Below are positions 1 through 8,579 of a stretch of DNA of 64,000 nucleotides, piece after piece. A program made the position numbers and the translations under genes. How positions within the stretch are numbered: position 1 is the first letter of the stretch; the number at the start of each line of letters is the position of its first letter. Source of the DNA: a virus; IMG/VR virus record IMGVR_UViG_3300031758_000022, positions 1 to 64,000 of that record. One strand, written 5' to 3'. The notes beneath the pieces are model-generated. The model saw only the letters and a list, made by a program, of their open reading frames with translations, was not told where the DNA came from and did not search any database.

Positions 1-1
1 G

Positions 2-1042
2 CAACTTAATAGAAGCGATGATGGTACTTTTTCTTTTAGTGCTAATATGACTAATCCTGTTGAATCTGGTAGAGCTATGTTAAAGATGGATAAGTTAATG
101 CCTCCAAAACCTACTATATTAGAACAAAAAAGTTATAGTCTTGATTCTTGGTTAAATCATGCAAAGTTAAAAGATAGACCTCATTGGTCTGGGGAATTTG
201 ATGGTTATATTCCTTTAAATCATAGTGCTGTGCATAATAAAAGTTTGGCAAAATTTGTACCTGAAGCTACTACTGAATTTAGTGTTTTTAAAAACCAAGC
301 TGATGCAGAAGAAGCTTTACAAATAGTAAATAATTTAATTAAAAAACAAGGAATTACTCAAGAAGCTAAAATTTTAAAAACAGGAGATAGCTATCAAATT
401 CAAATTCCTAATTTTAAATTAACTAGAGATTATAAATATGGAGGATCATCTAAGTATCAAACTGGTGGATCTTCTGACTATGATAAGATACCACAATCTT
501 GGAAAGACACCTATGACTGGACACCTAACGTAGAAGCTGAGTATCAGGCATTTAAAAATGATCCTATGGGTCCTTCTAATCTTGCGGGTACAGATGATAT
601 GAATGACTACAATACTAGGGGTATGTGGGATTCATTAGATAGACCTGCAAATTGGAAACAAGGATTGGATTTATATAAACAACAGTGGGGAGAAGAATGG
701 ACTCCAGAAGAAGATGGTTATTATCATGCTTGGTCTCAACATCCCGGCACTGGTGAATGGTTAAAACCAAAACATCATGATACTGCTTGGATGAACTACG
801 GTAGTTATATTTATGATCCAAATAATATGGCTGTTGTAAATCCTGAAGGATTTTTTGGGAATGAGACTTTACAGTCTTACCCTAAAGAAGTAAAATACCC
901 TGATGGGGGTGGTGTATTCAATAACTCAATAAATAAAAAACATAATCTAAAAACTTCAGCTGAAGGATATTATGCGTATATTAATGGTGTAACTTTGTCT
1001 AAAGGTGGCAGCCCAAAAAGCTGGCTTGATAAATACAAATAA
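2..1042 (+). CDS. Structural/cargo-type phage protein, 5' end outside window
   Basis: The reading frame is open from base 2 with no stop before the ATG at 47, so the gene very likely starts left of the window; at least 346 residues are visible. The protein is rich in Tyr, Trp, Asn and Gly, and holds two close Gly-Gly-Ser-Ser elements (KYGGSSKYQ and QTGGSSDYDK) like the Gly-Gly motifs of its two downstream neighbours. There is no membrane segment, Cys cluster or recognisable enzyme motif. It ends at TAA five nt before the next start, so it is co-transcribed with the late block. Its place just before the giant ejected proteins suggests a virion or cargo protein. That role is inferred from position and composition, not homology. 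Confidence 0.6.
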   Translation, partial: QLNRSDDGTFSFSANMTNPVESGRAMLKMDKLMPPKPTILEQKSYSLDSWLNHAKLKDRPHWSGEFDGYIPLNHSAVHNKSLAKFVPEATTEFSVFKNQADAEEALQIVNNLIKKQGITQEAKILKTGDSYQIQIPNFKLTRDYKYGGSSKYQTGGSSDYDKIPQSWKDTYDWTPNVEAEYQAFKNDPMGPSNLAGTDDMNDYNTRGMWDSLDRPANWKQGLDLYKQQWGEEWTPEEDGYYHAWSQHPGTGEWLKPKHHDTAWMNYGSYIYDPNNMAVVNPEGFFGNETLQSYPKEVKYPDGGGVFNNSINKKHNLKTSAEGYYAYINGVTLSKGGSPKSWLDKYK

Positions 1043-1046
1043 TCAT

Positions 1047-3050
1047 ATGAAAAAAGACATTTTAAAAACAGCGGGTGTAAGATCTGAGAAAGAGTTTTAC
1101 AAAAAATACCCTACAGAAGAGGCGTTTATAGCGGCTCATCCTGACTTTGCTAATAAAATGCAAATGGGGGGAACAAGAGAAGCCTTTCCTCAAACTGCCA
1201 CTATGGATAATTTTTTTAGTTACGGTGTTCCGGCACCTCCTAATTACTTAGCACATGGTGGTATGCCACATGCTTTTCCACAGGCACAAACAGAATCTCA
1301 ATTCTTTATTCCTATTTATACTGATGTTTATAATCCGTATAACAAACAACAAGGTGGTTCTATGCCTGAGATGTTTCCACAAGTAGGAAATGTTGAATAT
1401 CAACCACCTGCAAATATGTGGTTTCAAGAAGGAGGGGAGCCGCTAGAAGAAGTAGGTGTTCAAAACCGTCTTGGCAAATTCATGGCTCAAATAGGAGGAA
1501 GAGCTGCTACAGCTGCTAATAAGCAAGTAGGTCAGTCTGCTATGGGTATGATGAGAGCTGGTGGTAATTTATCTAAGTATGATCCTGGTGGTAGTATAGC
1601 TCCTGGTAAATATAAATCAGTAAGTGACTTTGTAACACAAAATCCTTTAGATGCTTATACTGGTACGCAGTTTCAATATGATCCTGCCTATGGAGATGCT
1701 TTTGCAAAGTACATAGATAGTATGTACCGTGATTATTATGAGTTAGATCCGGATCATGCTGTATATAAAGATGATCCTATTTATAAGCAATTATCAGAAG
1801 CTTATGGTTATAAAGGAAAACCTACAAATACTTCTACTTCTACTCCTAAGTATGATCTTAATCAATTGGCTTCAGATAGAACTTCTAGAGGTAGAGGTCC
1901 TGTTAAATCTAAGGGTTGGGTAAATGGTGAATTTGGTAGAGGTCGTAACAATGACTATATGTGGCAAACAATGTTTAACACAGATAACTTTGCTGAGGCT
2001 CAAAGACTTGCTGCTGAAACAGGTTTAAGAATTGATGAAGGTAAAGCGGGACTATTAGGAAGAAGAAAAAAATATACCTATGACTGGGGTAATCAACCTG
2101 TCCCTGGTGCTACTGATCCAAACAAATCATCTTCTCAAACTACCTCTCAAACTACCTCTCAAACCACTTCTGATCAAACTTCTGAAACGGCTTCTGATAA
2201 TTCACAGCAAGGTCCAGGCAGACCTAAAAGAAACTTTTTTGGTAGGCCTGATACAGATTCTAGATGGAATCCTGAAAATAAAGCTAGATTCCCTAGCTCT
2301 AAAGTAAAAAATGCAGAGTTTCCTATGGGTGAAAGTACATTTGAAACAGCGGGTTATAAAGATGTTAATCGTAACTCTGATTTTAGAAACTGGAGAGCTA
2401 CAGAAAGGCTTAATAGAATAGGTGAGCGTCTTGATAAAAATTATCAAAGAGAGGAAGGTCTTAATACACTTTATGGAACAGAAATGTCCAATAGAATGGA
2501 AAGACTTAGAAATAGAGATACAAGAAGGTTTAACAGAATAGCAGATAGATTTGATAGAGATGAGTATACAGCTCCCGTTTTCCCTTCTCTTCCTACTCAA
2601 GCTTATGGCGGTGTTCCTATGGCTAAATGGGGACTTGATACAGATCATAACCGAATAATTGAAAAAGGTATGGGATCTGATCCAAACTATAACCACATAA
2701 TTGAAAAAGATGCATGGTGGGATAGAGCTGCTGAAGATTATGGAGGAGAAGAAAATTTCTACCAGCGTCAGATGAAAAAAGGTATTGCAACAGATATCTT
2801 TAATATGAATCAACCTGACTTTAATACATATATTGAAGACATGTATCCTGCACCTGGTACAAGCCGCGGTACATTTGATGTTCTTAATAATAACAATATG
2901 CCTTATAAAAATAATTATGCTGTGAAGGATGACTTTGCACCAGGTTTTAAGGCAGGTGGTAATTATAGAAAAGGTGATGTAATATATTGGGATGAAGATA
3001 CTATTAATGCTTTTATTCAAGCAGGCGGCCAAGTTGAATACCTTGATTAA
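1047..3050 (+). CDS. Cargo-like structural protein with FPQ repeats
   Basis: 667 aa from ATG 1047 (MKKDILKTAGVRSEKEFY). An upstream alternative at 1005 would overlap the previous gene, whereas 1047 follows its stop by four nt. The N-terminal segment (SEKEFYKKYPTEEAFIAAHP) is of a kind I recognise from Bacteroidota phage virion proteins. Residues about 40-140 hold three imperfect repeats, each with an aromatic/FPQ core (EAFPQ, HAFPQ, EMFPQ) and ending in a Gly-Gly. A Ser/Thr/Gln-rich linker (repeated TSQT) lies near residue 360, and a charged Arg/Asn/Glu-rich coiled-coil-like part near 450-520. No enzyme motif is seen. Neighbours suggest a capsid-packaged or tail-associated protein, but the function is unknown. 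Confidence 0.75.
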   Translation: MKKDILKTAGVRSEKEFYKKYPTEEAFIAAHPDFANKMQMGGTREAFPQTATMDNFFSYGVPAPPNYLAHGGMPHAFPQAQTESQFFIPIYTDVYNPYNKQQGGSMPEMFPQVGNVEYQPPANMWFQEGGEPLEEVGVQNRLGKFMAQIGGRAATAANKQVGQSAMGMMRAGGNLSKYDPGGSIAPGKYKSVSDFVTQNPLDAYTGTQFQYDPAYGDAFAKYIDSMYRDYYELDPDHAVYKDDPIYKQLSEAYGYKGKPTNTSTSTPKYDLNQLASDRTSRGRGPVKSKGWVNGEFGRGRNNDYMWQTMFNTDNFAEAQRLAAETGLRIDEGKAGLLGRRKKYTYDWGNQPVPGATDPNKSSSQTTSQTTSQTTSDQTSETASDNSQQGPGRPKRNFFGRPDTDSRWNPENKARFPSSKVKNAEFPMGESTFETAGYKDVNRNSDFRNWRATERLNRIGERLDKNYQREEGLNTLYGTEMSNRMERLRNRDTRRFNRIADRFDRDEYTAPVFPSLPTQAYGGVPMAKWGLDTDHNRIIEKGMGSDPNYNHIIEKDAWWDRAAEDYGGEENFYQRQMKKGIATDIFNMNQPDFNTYIEDMYPAPGTSRGTFDVLNNNNMPYKNNYAVKDDFAPGFKAGGNYRKGDVIYWDEDTINAFIQAGGQVEYLD

Positions 3051-3062
3051 TACCTTTGTACT

Positions 3063-5276
3063 ATGAAGAAAATTAAAATAGTAGGACTACCTAAAATGGT
3101 TTATGGTGGGAGAGCCTTTAATCAGGTAGCTCCTAATGCCATTCCTAATCATATGAATGAAGCACCTCTTAAGGTAAATGATACTTTAAAATCTGTACCA
3201 AGAGAATTAGCAAATTTAGAAGCAGAAAAAGGAGAGACGGCATTTATTCCTAATCTAAATGGTATGTCTGCCCATTATAAAATTGGTGGTAAAAGGCATA
3301 GTGAAGGAGGAACACCTCTTAATCTTCCAGATGATTCTTTTATTTTTAGTGATACTAGGAGCATGACTCTTAAAGATAAGGATTTGCTTCAACAATTTGG
3401 AGAATCAAAACCTAAAACTTATGCTGAAATTGCTAAGAAGTATGACATAAATAAGTACAGAAAGGTTTTAGCAGATAAGGACTCAGATGTTATTGAAAAG
3501 AAGACAGCTGAGAAAATGATTGAGAATTATAACATGATGTTAGGCAAGCTTGCTTTGACACAAGAAAGTCAAAAAGGATTTCCACAAGGAATTCCTTTTA
3601 TAGCACAGCCTTATATGATGATGAATAATATCAATCCAGAAGATATTCTTCCACAGCAAAAGCAGGAGCAGGAGCAGGCACCAGAGCAGCAACAAGAAAT
3701 GCCAGCTGAAATGCCTCCACAAATGCCACAAGCTAGATATGGAGGTATGAGAGCAGTAAGGATTAAAGGTCTGCCTAGATATCAAGATGGTGCAGGAGTG
3801 CTAAGTCCTGAGGCTCTGGATGCTATGGCTCGTGAACAAGCTTCTGCTGAAGAAAAAGCTGCAAGAGAAAAGTTAGCAGAACTTTATGCTACTGCGGCAC
3901 TTGCAGAAGCAAAAGCTAAGTCTAGTGCTGCTTTAGAAAATAGTAAAGCAGCTAATACTAAAACTGCTACTACTACTAAAGGTACTACTAAATCTAAACC
4001 TACTGGAGGTTATAATCCTGATAGATCTAGAGCAGAGACCTATGATTATGTACAAGCTTTTCTTGATGCTTATGTAAAAGCTGCTGAGTCAGGAGCATTT
4101 GTTCCTGAGTTACCTAGTACTTATACAGCAGGCAATGCTGATGTTAGATCTAGACAAGCTGTTCAATCATCAATCTCTGGTCAAACAAATGTATACGGTG
4201 ATCCAGAAGTTCTTAATGAAGCAGATTTTAAAAAGAGACATGCATGGTACTTTAAGAATAAACCTAAATGGGATAAGAATAATCCTGCAGATGTAGGGGA
4301 TTTCCAAAAATCATATAATGCCAAAGCTAAAGAATACGGATTACCTGAATACTTTACATTAGACGGTCCTCAAGGAACTAGATTAGATTCTAAGTTTGGT
4401 GAGCATACTTGGTCTGCACCAGGATTTAATACTCCTGCTAAAAAACCAGCGGCTGCTGCTGAAAAACCTAAAACAGACGTTACTCCTTTAGAAGAGATTG
4501 ATGTAGAAGCACCTCCTGTATATAATCCTTTTGAGTACTATCCACAGGATACTTTGAATCTTGCTACAGCAATGGCTGCACAGATTCCTGATATGAAGAC
4601 TTTTTATGCACCGGTTCAACTTCAAGGTTGGGATCCAGCATACATAAAGGAAGATTACAGTCCTATTATGGAAGCAGCTAATATTGCTACACAGGGTGTT
4701 ACAAGTTTTGGTACTAGACAAGGTGCTGATGCATCTTTATCTAAGATTCAAGGCCAAGCTTCTAGATCTGCTGCAGACCATAATTTGCAGGTTGCTAATA
4801 TGAATATTGGTATCTACAATGATGCTGAGAAGTATAACTCACAAGTACAAGCTAAAAACATAGAGTATAACAATGCTCTTAAAATGGCTGACTTTGATGC
4901 AAGACAACTGTATGCGGCTGATAGACTTAAAGCTAAGAATAAGAAGAGAGCTGAAGTAGCTAATCTATTTAACAATAGACTTACTAATGCTACAGATACT
5001 TATAATCTAAACTTGACTAGTCCTTACTTTAAAATATTCCCTGGTAGCGGGGGTGCTGCTGTATTGACTAATCCTGAGATACTTAAACCTAACAAGGATG
5101 CGTATGCTTCTCAAGCTATCAGAGAATTTAATATGTGGAAAAATGCATACCCAGATTTATCAGATGAGGCTATTCTGAGTTATCTTGCACGCTCTAAAAG
5201 TGCTGGGCAAGTACCAGAAAACCAATATTATAATCCTTATGATGTGTCTGTTGGTCCTTACGGTGGCGGGCAATAA
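3063..5276 (+). CDS. Cargo-like structural protein with HSxGGTPLxLPD motif
   Basis: 737 aa. The N-terminal third contains IGGKRHSEGGTPLNLPDDSF followed by IFSDTRSM (residues about 76-103), a motif I recognise from Bacteroidota phages including crAss-like ones; its biochemical role is not known to me. MVYGG (residues 12-16) and RYGGM (near 225) resemble the Gly-Gly elements of the neighbours. A Gln/Glu/Pro-rich linker lies near 200-220, an Ala/Glu/Lys helix near 260-310, and a Lys/Ala/Pro linker near 460. The remainder looks globular with helical segments rich in Ala and Asn. The gene follows the previous stop by 12 nt and is the last of three similar cargo-like genes before the giant proteins. 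Confidence 0.8.
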   Translation: MKKIKIVGLPKMVYGGRAFNQVAPNAIPNHMNEAPLKVNDTLKSVPRELANLEAEKGETAFIPNLNGMSAHYKIGGKRHSEGGTPLNLPDDSFIFSDTRSMTLKDKDLLQQFGESKPKTYAEIAKKYDINKYRKVLADKDSDVIEKKTAEKMIENYNMMLGKLALTQESQKGFPQGIPFIAQPYMMMNNINPEDILPQQKQEQEQAPEQQQEMPAEMPPQMPQARYGGMRAVRIKGLPRYQDGAGVLSPEALDAMAREQASAEEKAAREKLAELYATAALAEAKAKSSAALENSKAANTKTATTTKGTTKSKPTGGYNPDRSRAETYDYVQAFLDAYVKAAESGAFVPELPSTYTAGNADVRSRQAVQSSISGQTNVYGDPEVLNEADFKKRHAWYFKNKPKWDKNNPADVGDFQKSYNAKAKEYGLPEYFTLDGPQGTRLDSKFGEHTWSAPGFNTPAKKPAAAAEKPKTDVTPLEEIDVEAPPVYNPFEYYPQDTLNLATAMAAQIPDMKTFYAPVQLQGWDPAYIKEDYSPIMEAANIATQGVTSFGTRQGADASLSKIQGQASRSAADHNLQVANMNIGIYNDAEKYNSQVQAKNIEYNNALKMADFDARQLYAADRLKAKNKKRAEVANLFNNRLTNATDTYNLNLTSPYFKIFPGSGGAAVLTNPEILKPNKDAYASQAIREFNMWKNAYPDLSDEAILSYLARSKSAGQVPENQYYNPYDVSVGPYGGGQ

Positions 5277-5282
5277 ACTAAG

Positions 5283-5327
5283 GTTTAAACTTTAAAAGTT
5301 TTTTAAACTTACAAGATTTTTTCTTGT
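5283..5327 (+). other. Two AT-rich hairpins in a 66-nt late-block gap
   Basis: The gap between the cargo-like gene and the 1077-aa gene holds GTTTAAA (5283-5289) facing TTTAAAC (5302-5308), then ACAAG (5311-5315) facing CTTGT (5323-5327) with a T-rich loop. It is the largest intergenic space in the late block. The stems are short and AT-rich, so they could be a weak terminator, a processing site, or a promoter region used by the phage polymerase. I cannot choose between these. Confidence 0.3.
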
Positions 5328-5342
5328 ATATTTATATTAGAT

Positions 5343-8300
5343 ATGAGTCAGTACATTCCAGGCGTAGTAGATTATGTTCCTCAAATTCAGCCATATAAGC
5401 CGAATTTGAATTTTTATCAACAAGTATTAGAGACTAAGAATGCTCAATACCAACAAGGATATGATAAACTTAGTTCCTTGTATGGAAACCTTTTGGAGTC
5501 TCCAATGCTTAGAGATGAGAACATAGATCTTCGCAATAAATTCTTTAATGACATCGGTGCCCAAATCAGTAAGATTTCTGGGCTTGATTTATCATTGTCA
5601 CAAAATGTAGATGCAGCATCTAAAGTATTCCAACCTCTTATTGATAATAAGTATATCCTAAAAGATATGGCTTATACTAAGCGAGCTTATAATGAGTTAC
5701 AAAGAGGTGAGAACTTTAGAAACTGTACAGATGAAAAGAAGTGTGGTGGTAAATATTGGGATGGTGGAATCAGAGCTATACAATATCAGATGGCTGATTT
5801 TGCTAAGTCTACTGCAGATGAGTCACTTGGCTTTGATGCTCCTAAATTTACACCTTCTGTAAATGTTCCTGAGAAAGCAATGAAGTTTGCAAAGGAAATG
5901 GGTTTTGAAATAACTCCTCCACCAACTATGTCACCGGATGGAAAATTCTTGGTTACAACCACAAATGGTGTAGCCATGATTCCTTCTTTGACTAATGCTT
6001 TCTTATCAGTATTTCAAAATGACCAAGCCGCTGTAGACTATTATAAAACACAGGCTTATCTACAAAGAAAAGATTTTGTAACTCAGAATGCTGAAAAATA
6101 CGGATCTGATGTAGATGCTGAAAGATACTATCTTACTGAGATGGGTCAGTCTTTGTTTGCAGATAATGATACAAAAGCTAAACAGGCTGCTCAAGAAGCA
6201 GATGAAGCTGATTTAAAAGGTAAAGTTGTTAACCAACAGATTAAATCAAGAGGTATTGATCCAAATGATAAAAATGATCAGAAGCTAGCGGCTACGCATA
6301 AACAAACACAGGTTGATAAACTTATAGCAATAGCTTCACAAGAGTATTATGACAATACTAAAAATGAGGCTGACCCACAAACTCTTCTTGGTTCTGATAT
6401 TATTACTGAAAGAAGTAGAATAGACAATGCAATGGCAAACTCACTGTTTAGCGGTGACTTGTATAATGCTGCTGCTTCATATGCCATGCTTACAGCTAAG
6501 ACTGATATAGAAGTAAATCAGTATGCTCTTGCTGGATTTGAACATTCTCTAGCTCTTGATCGAATGGACAAGCAGTTTGTATTGGATATGGAAAAAGCTC
6601 GGAGGACAGCAGCACTTGATATTCTTAAAGAGAATTATAAATCTAATAAAGAAAAAGATGCTTTAGGAAAATCAAATGATGTTTTAAGTAATGAGTGGAT
6701 TCCTGAAGTAATTGCTAATGGTGGAAAAAGTACTATTGCAAGAGATCCTAACCTTCAAGGAACTGACCAAAATGAACAGTATATTTTTGGTAGCGGAGTA
6801 CAACAAAGTTCTAAAGGATTAATACAAGAAATTTATTCTAGACTAGAAACTGTTATTAAATCTGATATTGGTAGTACAGTAGGAAATGGTGTGACTGTAA
6901 CTAAAGAATCTAAAGAACTTGCTCAAAAATACAAAGCTCAGCTTTTGGGATGGTCTTGGAAGAATGATCAAAAGTCTAATAAATCTTCATCTTATATTAG
7001 TCCAGATGATAAAGCAATGACTTTTTTAACAATTGTACCTACTGTTGCCAGTGCTGTTTATAAAGGTTTATTTGGTGATACAGAATCTGTAGAAGCGCCT
7101 ACTACATATAATGGTGGTTACCTAGATGAGAATGGTAAACTCATTGACATTGATAAGTCTACATCTTTTACAGATGGTAACAATAAAAACAACTGGTACT
7201 ATACAACAAAAAATATTGAAAAAGCATTAACAACAGATCCTGTTCTTTTAAACATGATAGGAACTGATAAGACCTTAATAGGAAAAGTTGATTCTTATAA
7301 AAATTCTGTAAAAAATTACAATGCTGCTGAAAAAGCATTAGCTTTTAATGTTGAGGGTGTTAAGGGTGTTGTTGATCGTAACTATATGAACAGTGTTATT
7401 AACAGTGTTGTTGCTAGTTCACATCAAGAGTATGCTCAAGAAATGCTTAAAAACTATTTTGTAAAAAATAATAGAGTTGTAAGTAAAGAAGAATTTATAA
7501 AAGACTATGAAAATAACTGGTCACCAACAAGACGATCACAAGCTACAAATATGATGTTAGACATGTTACCTTTTGGTTTCATGTCTTCAGATCCTTATCT
7601 GTCTGATAAAACTGAAGCTGCAGCTTTATATGATGCCTATTCAGAAAAATTCTCATCTGTTTATAATCAAGAAGATGGGTTTGCCACATTTGCAAATCAA
7701 AAATCTCTAAAATATGGTCATGTAAAAAATGTAGGTGGTGCAGGTGCATATGTTGAAAAGCAGCCTATTACAATACCTCTTGTTGATTCTGCTTATCCTG
7801 GAGATCTAGGAGCGCAAAGCTTTATGGGCTTTATGAAAGACTTTGAATCAGTAATGAGAACTAGTGCAAATCTTTTTGTAATAAACAAAGACGGAAAGGA
7901 CATAGATGCTGAGGCTCTTTCTGATTTGACTGGTTGGACAGATGGCCTATCTGATAGAATTAATTCTAATTCTGTACAGGCTCTTAATAAGATTGCTAAT
8001 GATTTAAGATCTGGTAAAAAAATAACAGATGAAGACAGAGCTAGATTTTCATTTACTGTTCATCCAAATATAGGCGGTGACTTAAATAAAGTAGGATTTA
8101 CTGTTAAACTAAACTCAGAGTTTAGAGGTAAAAATCAAGGTGGTGACAATACATATGGAAGCACAAAAGGGCTTACTGATGATGCTATAACTGTGGTTAT
8201 GGATAAAAGTGATATGTCTCCTGATAATGAAGCATACCAACAAACACAAAGAACTCAGTATGATCTTCTTATGGAAGCTGATGATGAGCTAAATATAACA

Positions 8301-8576
8301 GGCTATGAAGAATATGGCGGTACTGCAAAAATTACATATAATCCTTTTGGACCTGGATATATGATACAAAGATCATATAAGTACATTGATGATAATGGTA
8401 ATATTAAAACCTATGAGGTAAGCCCTGACTATTCTGATCCAAATGCTACTGCTGGTCTTGTTGCACAAACTGTAATTCAAAGTTTGGAAAAAGTATACAC
8501 AGATGTTAAAAGCACTGCTGATGCATTAAGACAAATTAACCCTGGAATAATTAAAGATCCTTCCCAACTACAATAA
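5343..8576 (+). CDS. Conserved 1077-aa crAss-like virion protein
   Basis: The N terminus (YIPGVVDYVPQIQPYKPNL, then a long helical stretch with SPMLRDENIDLRNKFFNDI and KISGLDLSLSQNVDAA) is a pattern I recognise from crAss-like and related Bacteroidota phages, where it precedes the giant polymerase genes. No catalytic motif is visible. The protein is mostly hydrophilic and helical in the first half, with a mixed Gly/Asp/Asn-rich second half. A Cys pair (CTDEKKC, near residue 129) is the only notable Cys feature. The gene follows a 66-nt gap and ends three nt before the next start. Position suggests a large internal virion protein ejected with DNA; this is inference from the neighbourhood. Confidence 0.8.
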   Translation: MSQYIPGVVDYVPQIQPYKPNLNFYQQVLETKNAQYQQGYDKLSSLYGNLLESPMLRDENIDLRNKFFNDIGAQISKISGLDLSLSQNVDAASKVFQPLIDNKYILKDMAYTKRAYNELQRGENFRNCTDEKKCGGKYWDGGIRAIQYQMADFAKSTADESLGFDAPKFTPSVNVPEKAMKFAKEMGFEITPPPTMSPDGKFLVTTTNGVAMIPSLTNAFLSVFQNDQAAVDYYKTQAYLQRKDFVTQNAEKYGSDVDAERYYLTEMGQSLFADNDTKAKQAAQEADEADLKGKVVNQQIKSRGIDPNDKNDQKLAATHKQTQVDKLIAIASQEYYDNTKNEADPQTLLGSDIITERSRIDNAMANSLFSGDLYNAAASYAMLTAKTDIEVNQYALAGFEHSLALDRMDKQFVLDMEKARRTAALDILKENYKSNKEKDALGKSNDVLSNEWIPEVIANGGKSTIARDPNLQGTDQNEQYIFGSGVQQSSKGLIQEIYSRLETVIKSDIGSTVGNGVTVTKESKELAQKYKAQLLGWSWKNDQKSNKSSSYISPDDKAMTFLTIVPTVASAVYKGLFGDTESVEAPTTYNGGYLDENGKLIDIDKSTSFTDGNNKNNWYYTTKNIEKALTTDPVLLNMIGTDKTLIGKVDSYKNSVKNYNAAEKALAFNVEGVKGVVDRNYMNSVINSVVASSHQEYAQEMLKNYFVKNNRVVSKEEFIKDYENNWSPTRRSQATNMMLDMLPFGFMSSDPYLSDKTEAAALYDAYSEKFSSVYNQEDGFATFANQKSLKYGHVKNVGGAGAYVEKQPITIPLVDSAYPGDLGAQSFMGFMKDFESVMRTSANLFVINKDGKDIDAEALSDLTGWTDGLSDRINSNSVQALNKIANDLRSGKKITDEDRARFSFTVHPNIGGDLNKVGFTVKLNSEFRGKNQGGDNTYGSTKGLTDDAITVVMDKSDMSPDNEAYQQTQRTQYDLLMEADDELNITGYEEYGGTAKITYNPFGPGYMIQRSYKYIDDNGNIKTYEVSPDYSDPNATAGLVAQTVIQSLEKVYTDVKSTADALRQINPGIIKDPSQLQ

Positions 8577-8579
8577 GTT

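Noticed and set aside
2202-3032. 276-codon ORF on the minus strand
   Set aside because: Opposite to the 667-aa gene and made of low-complexity Ile/Ser/Cys-rich sequence, typical of the antisense of AT-rich coding DNA.
3051-3058. TACCTTTG, matching the Bacteroidota -7 box, before the third late gene
   Set aside because: No -33 TTTG lies at 19-21 nt, and the implied start would be at the ATG itself, giving a leaderless mRNA. Probably a chance match.
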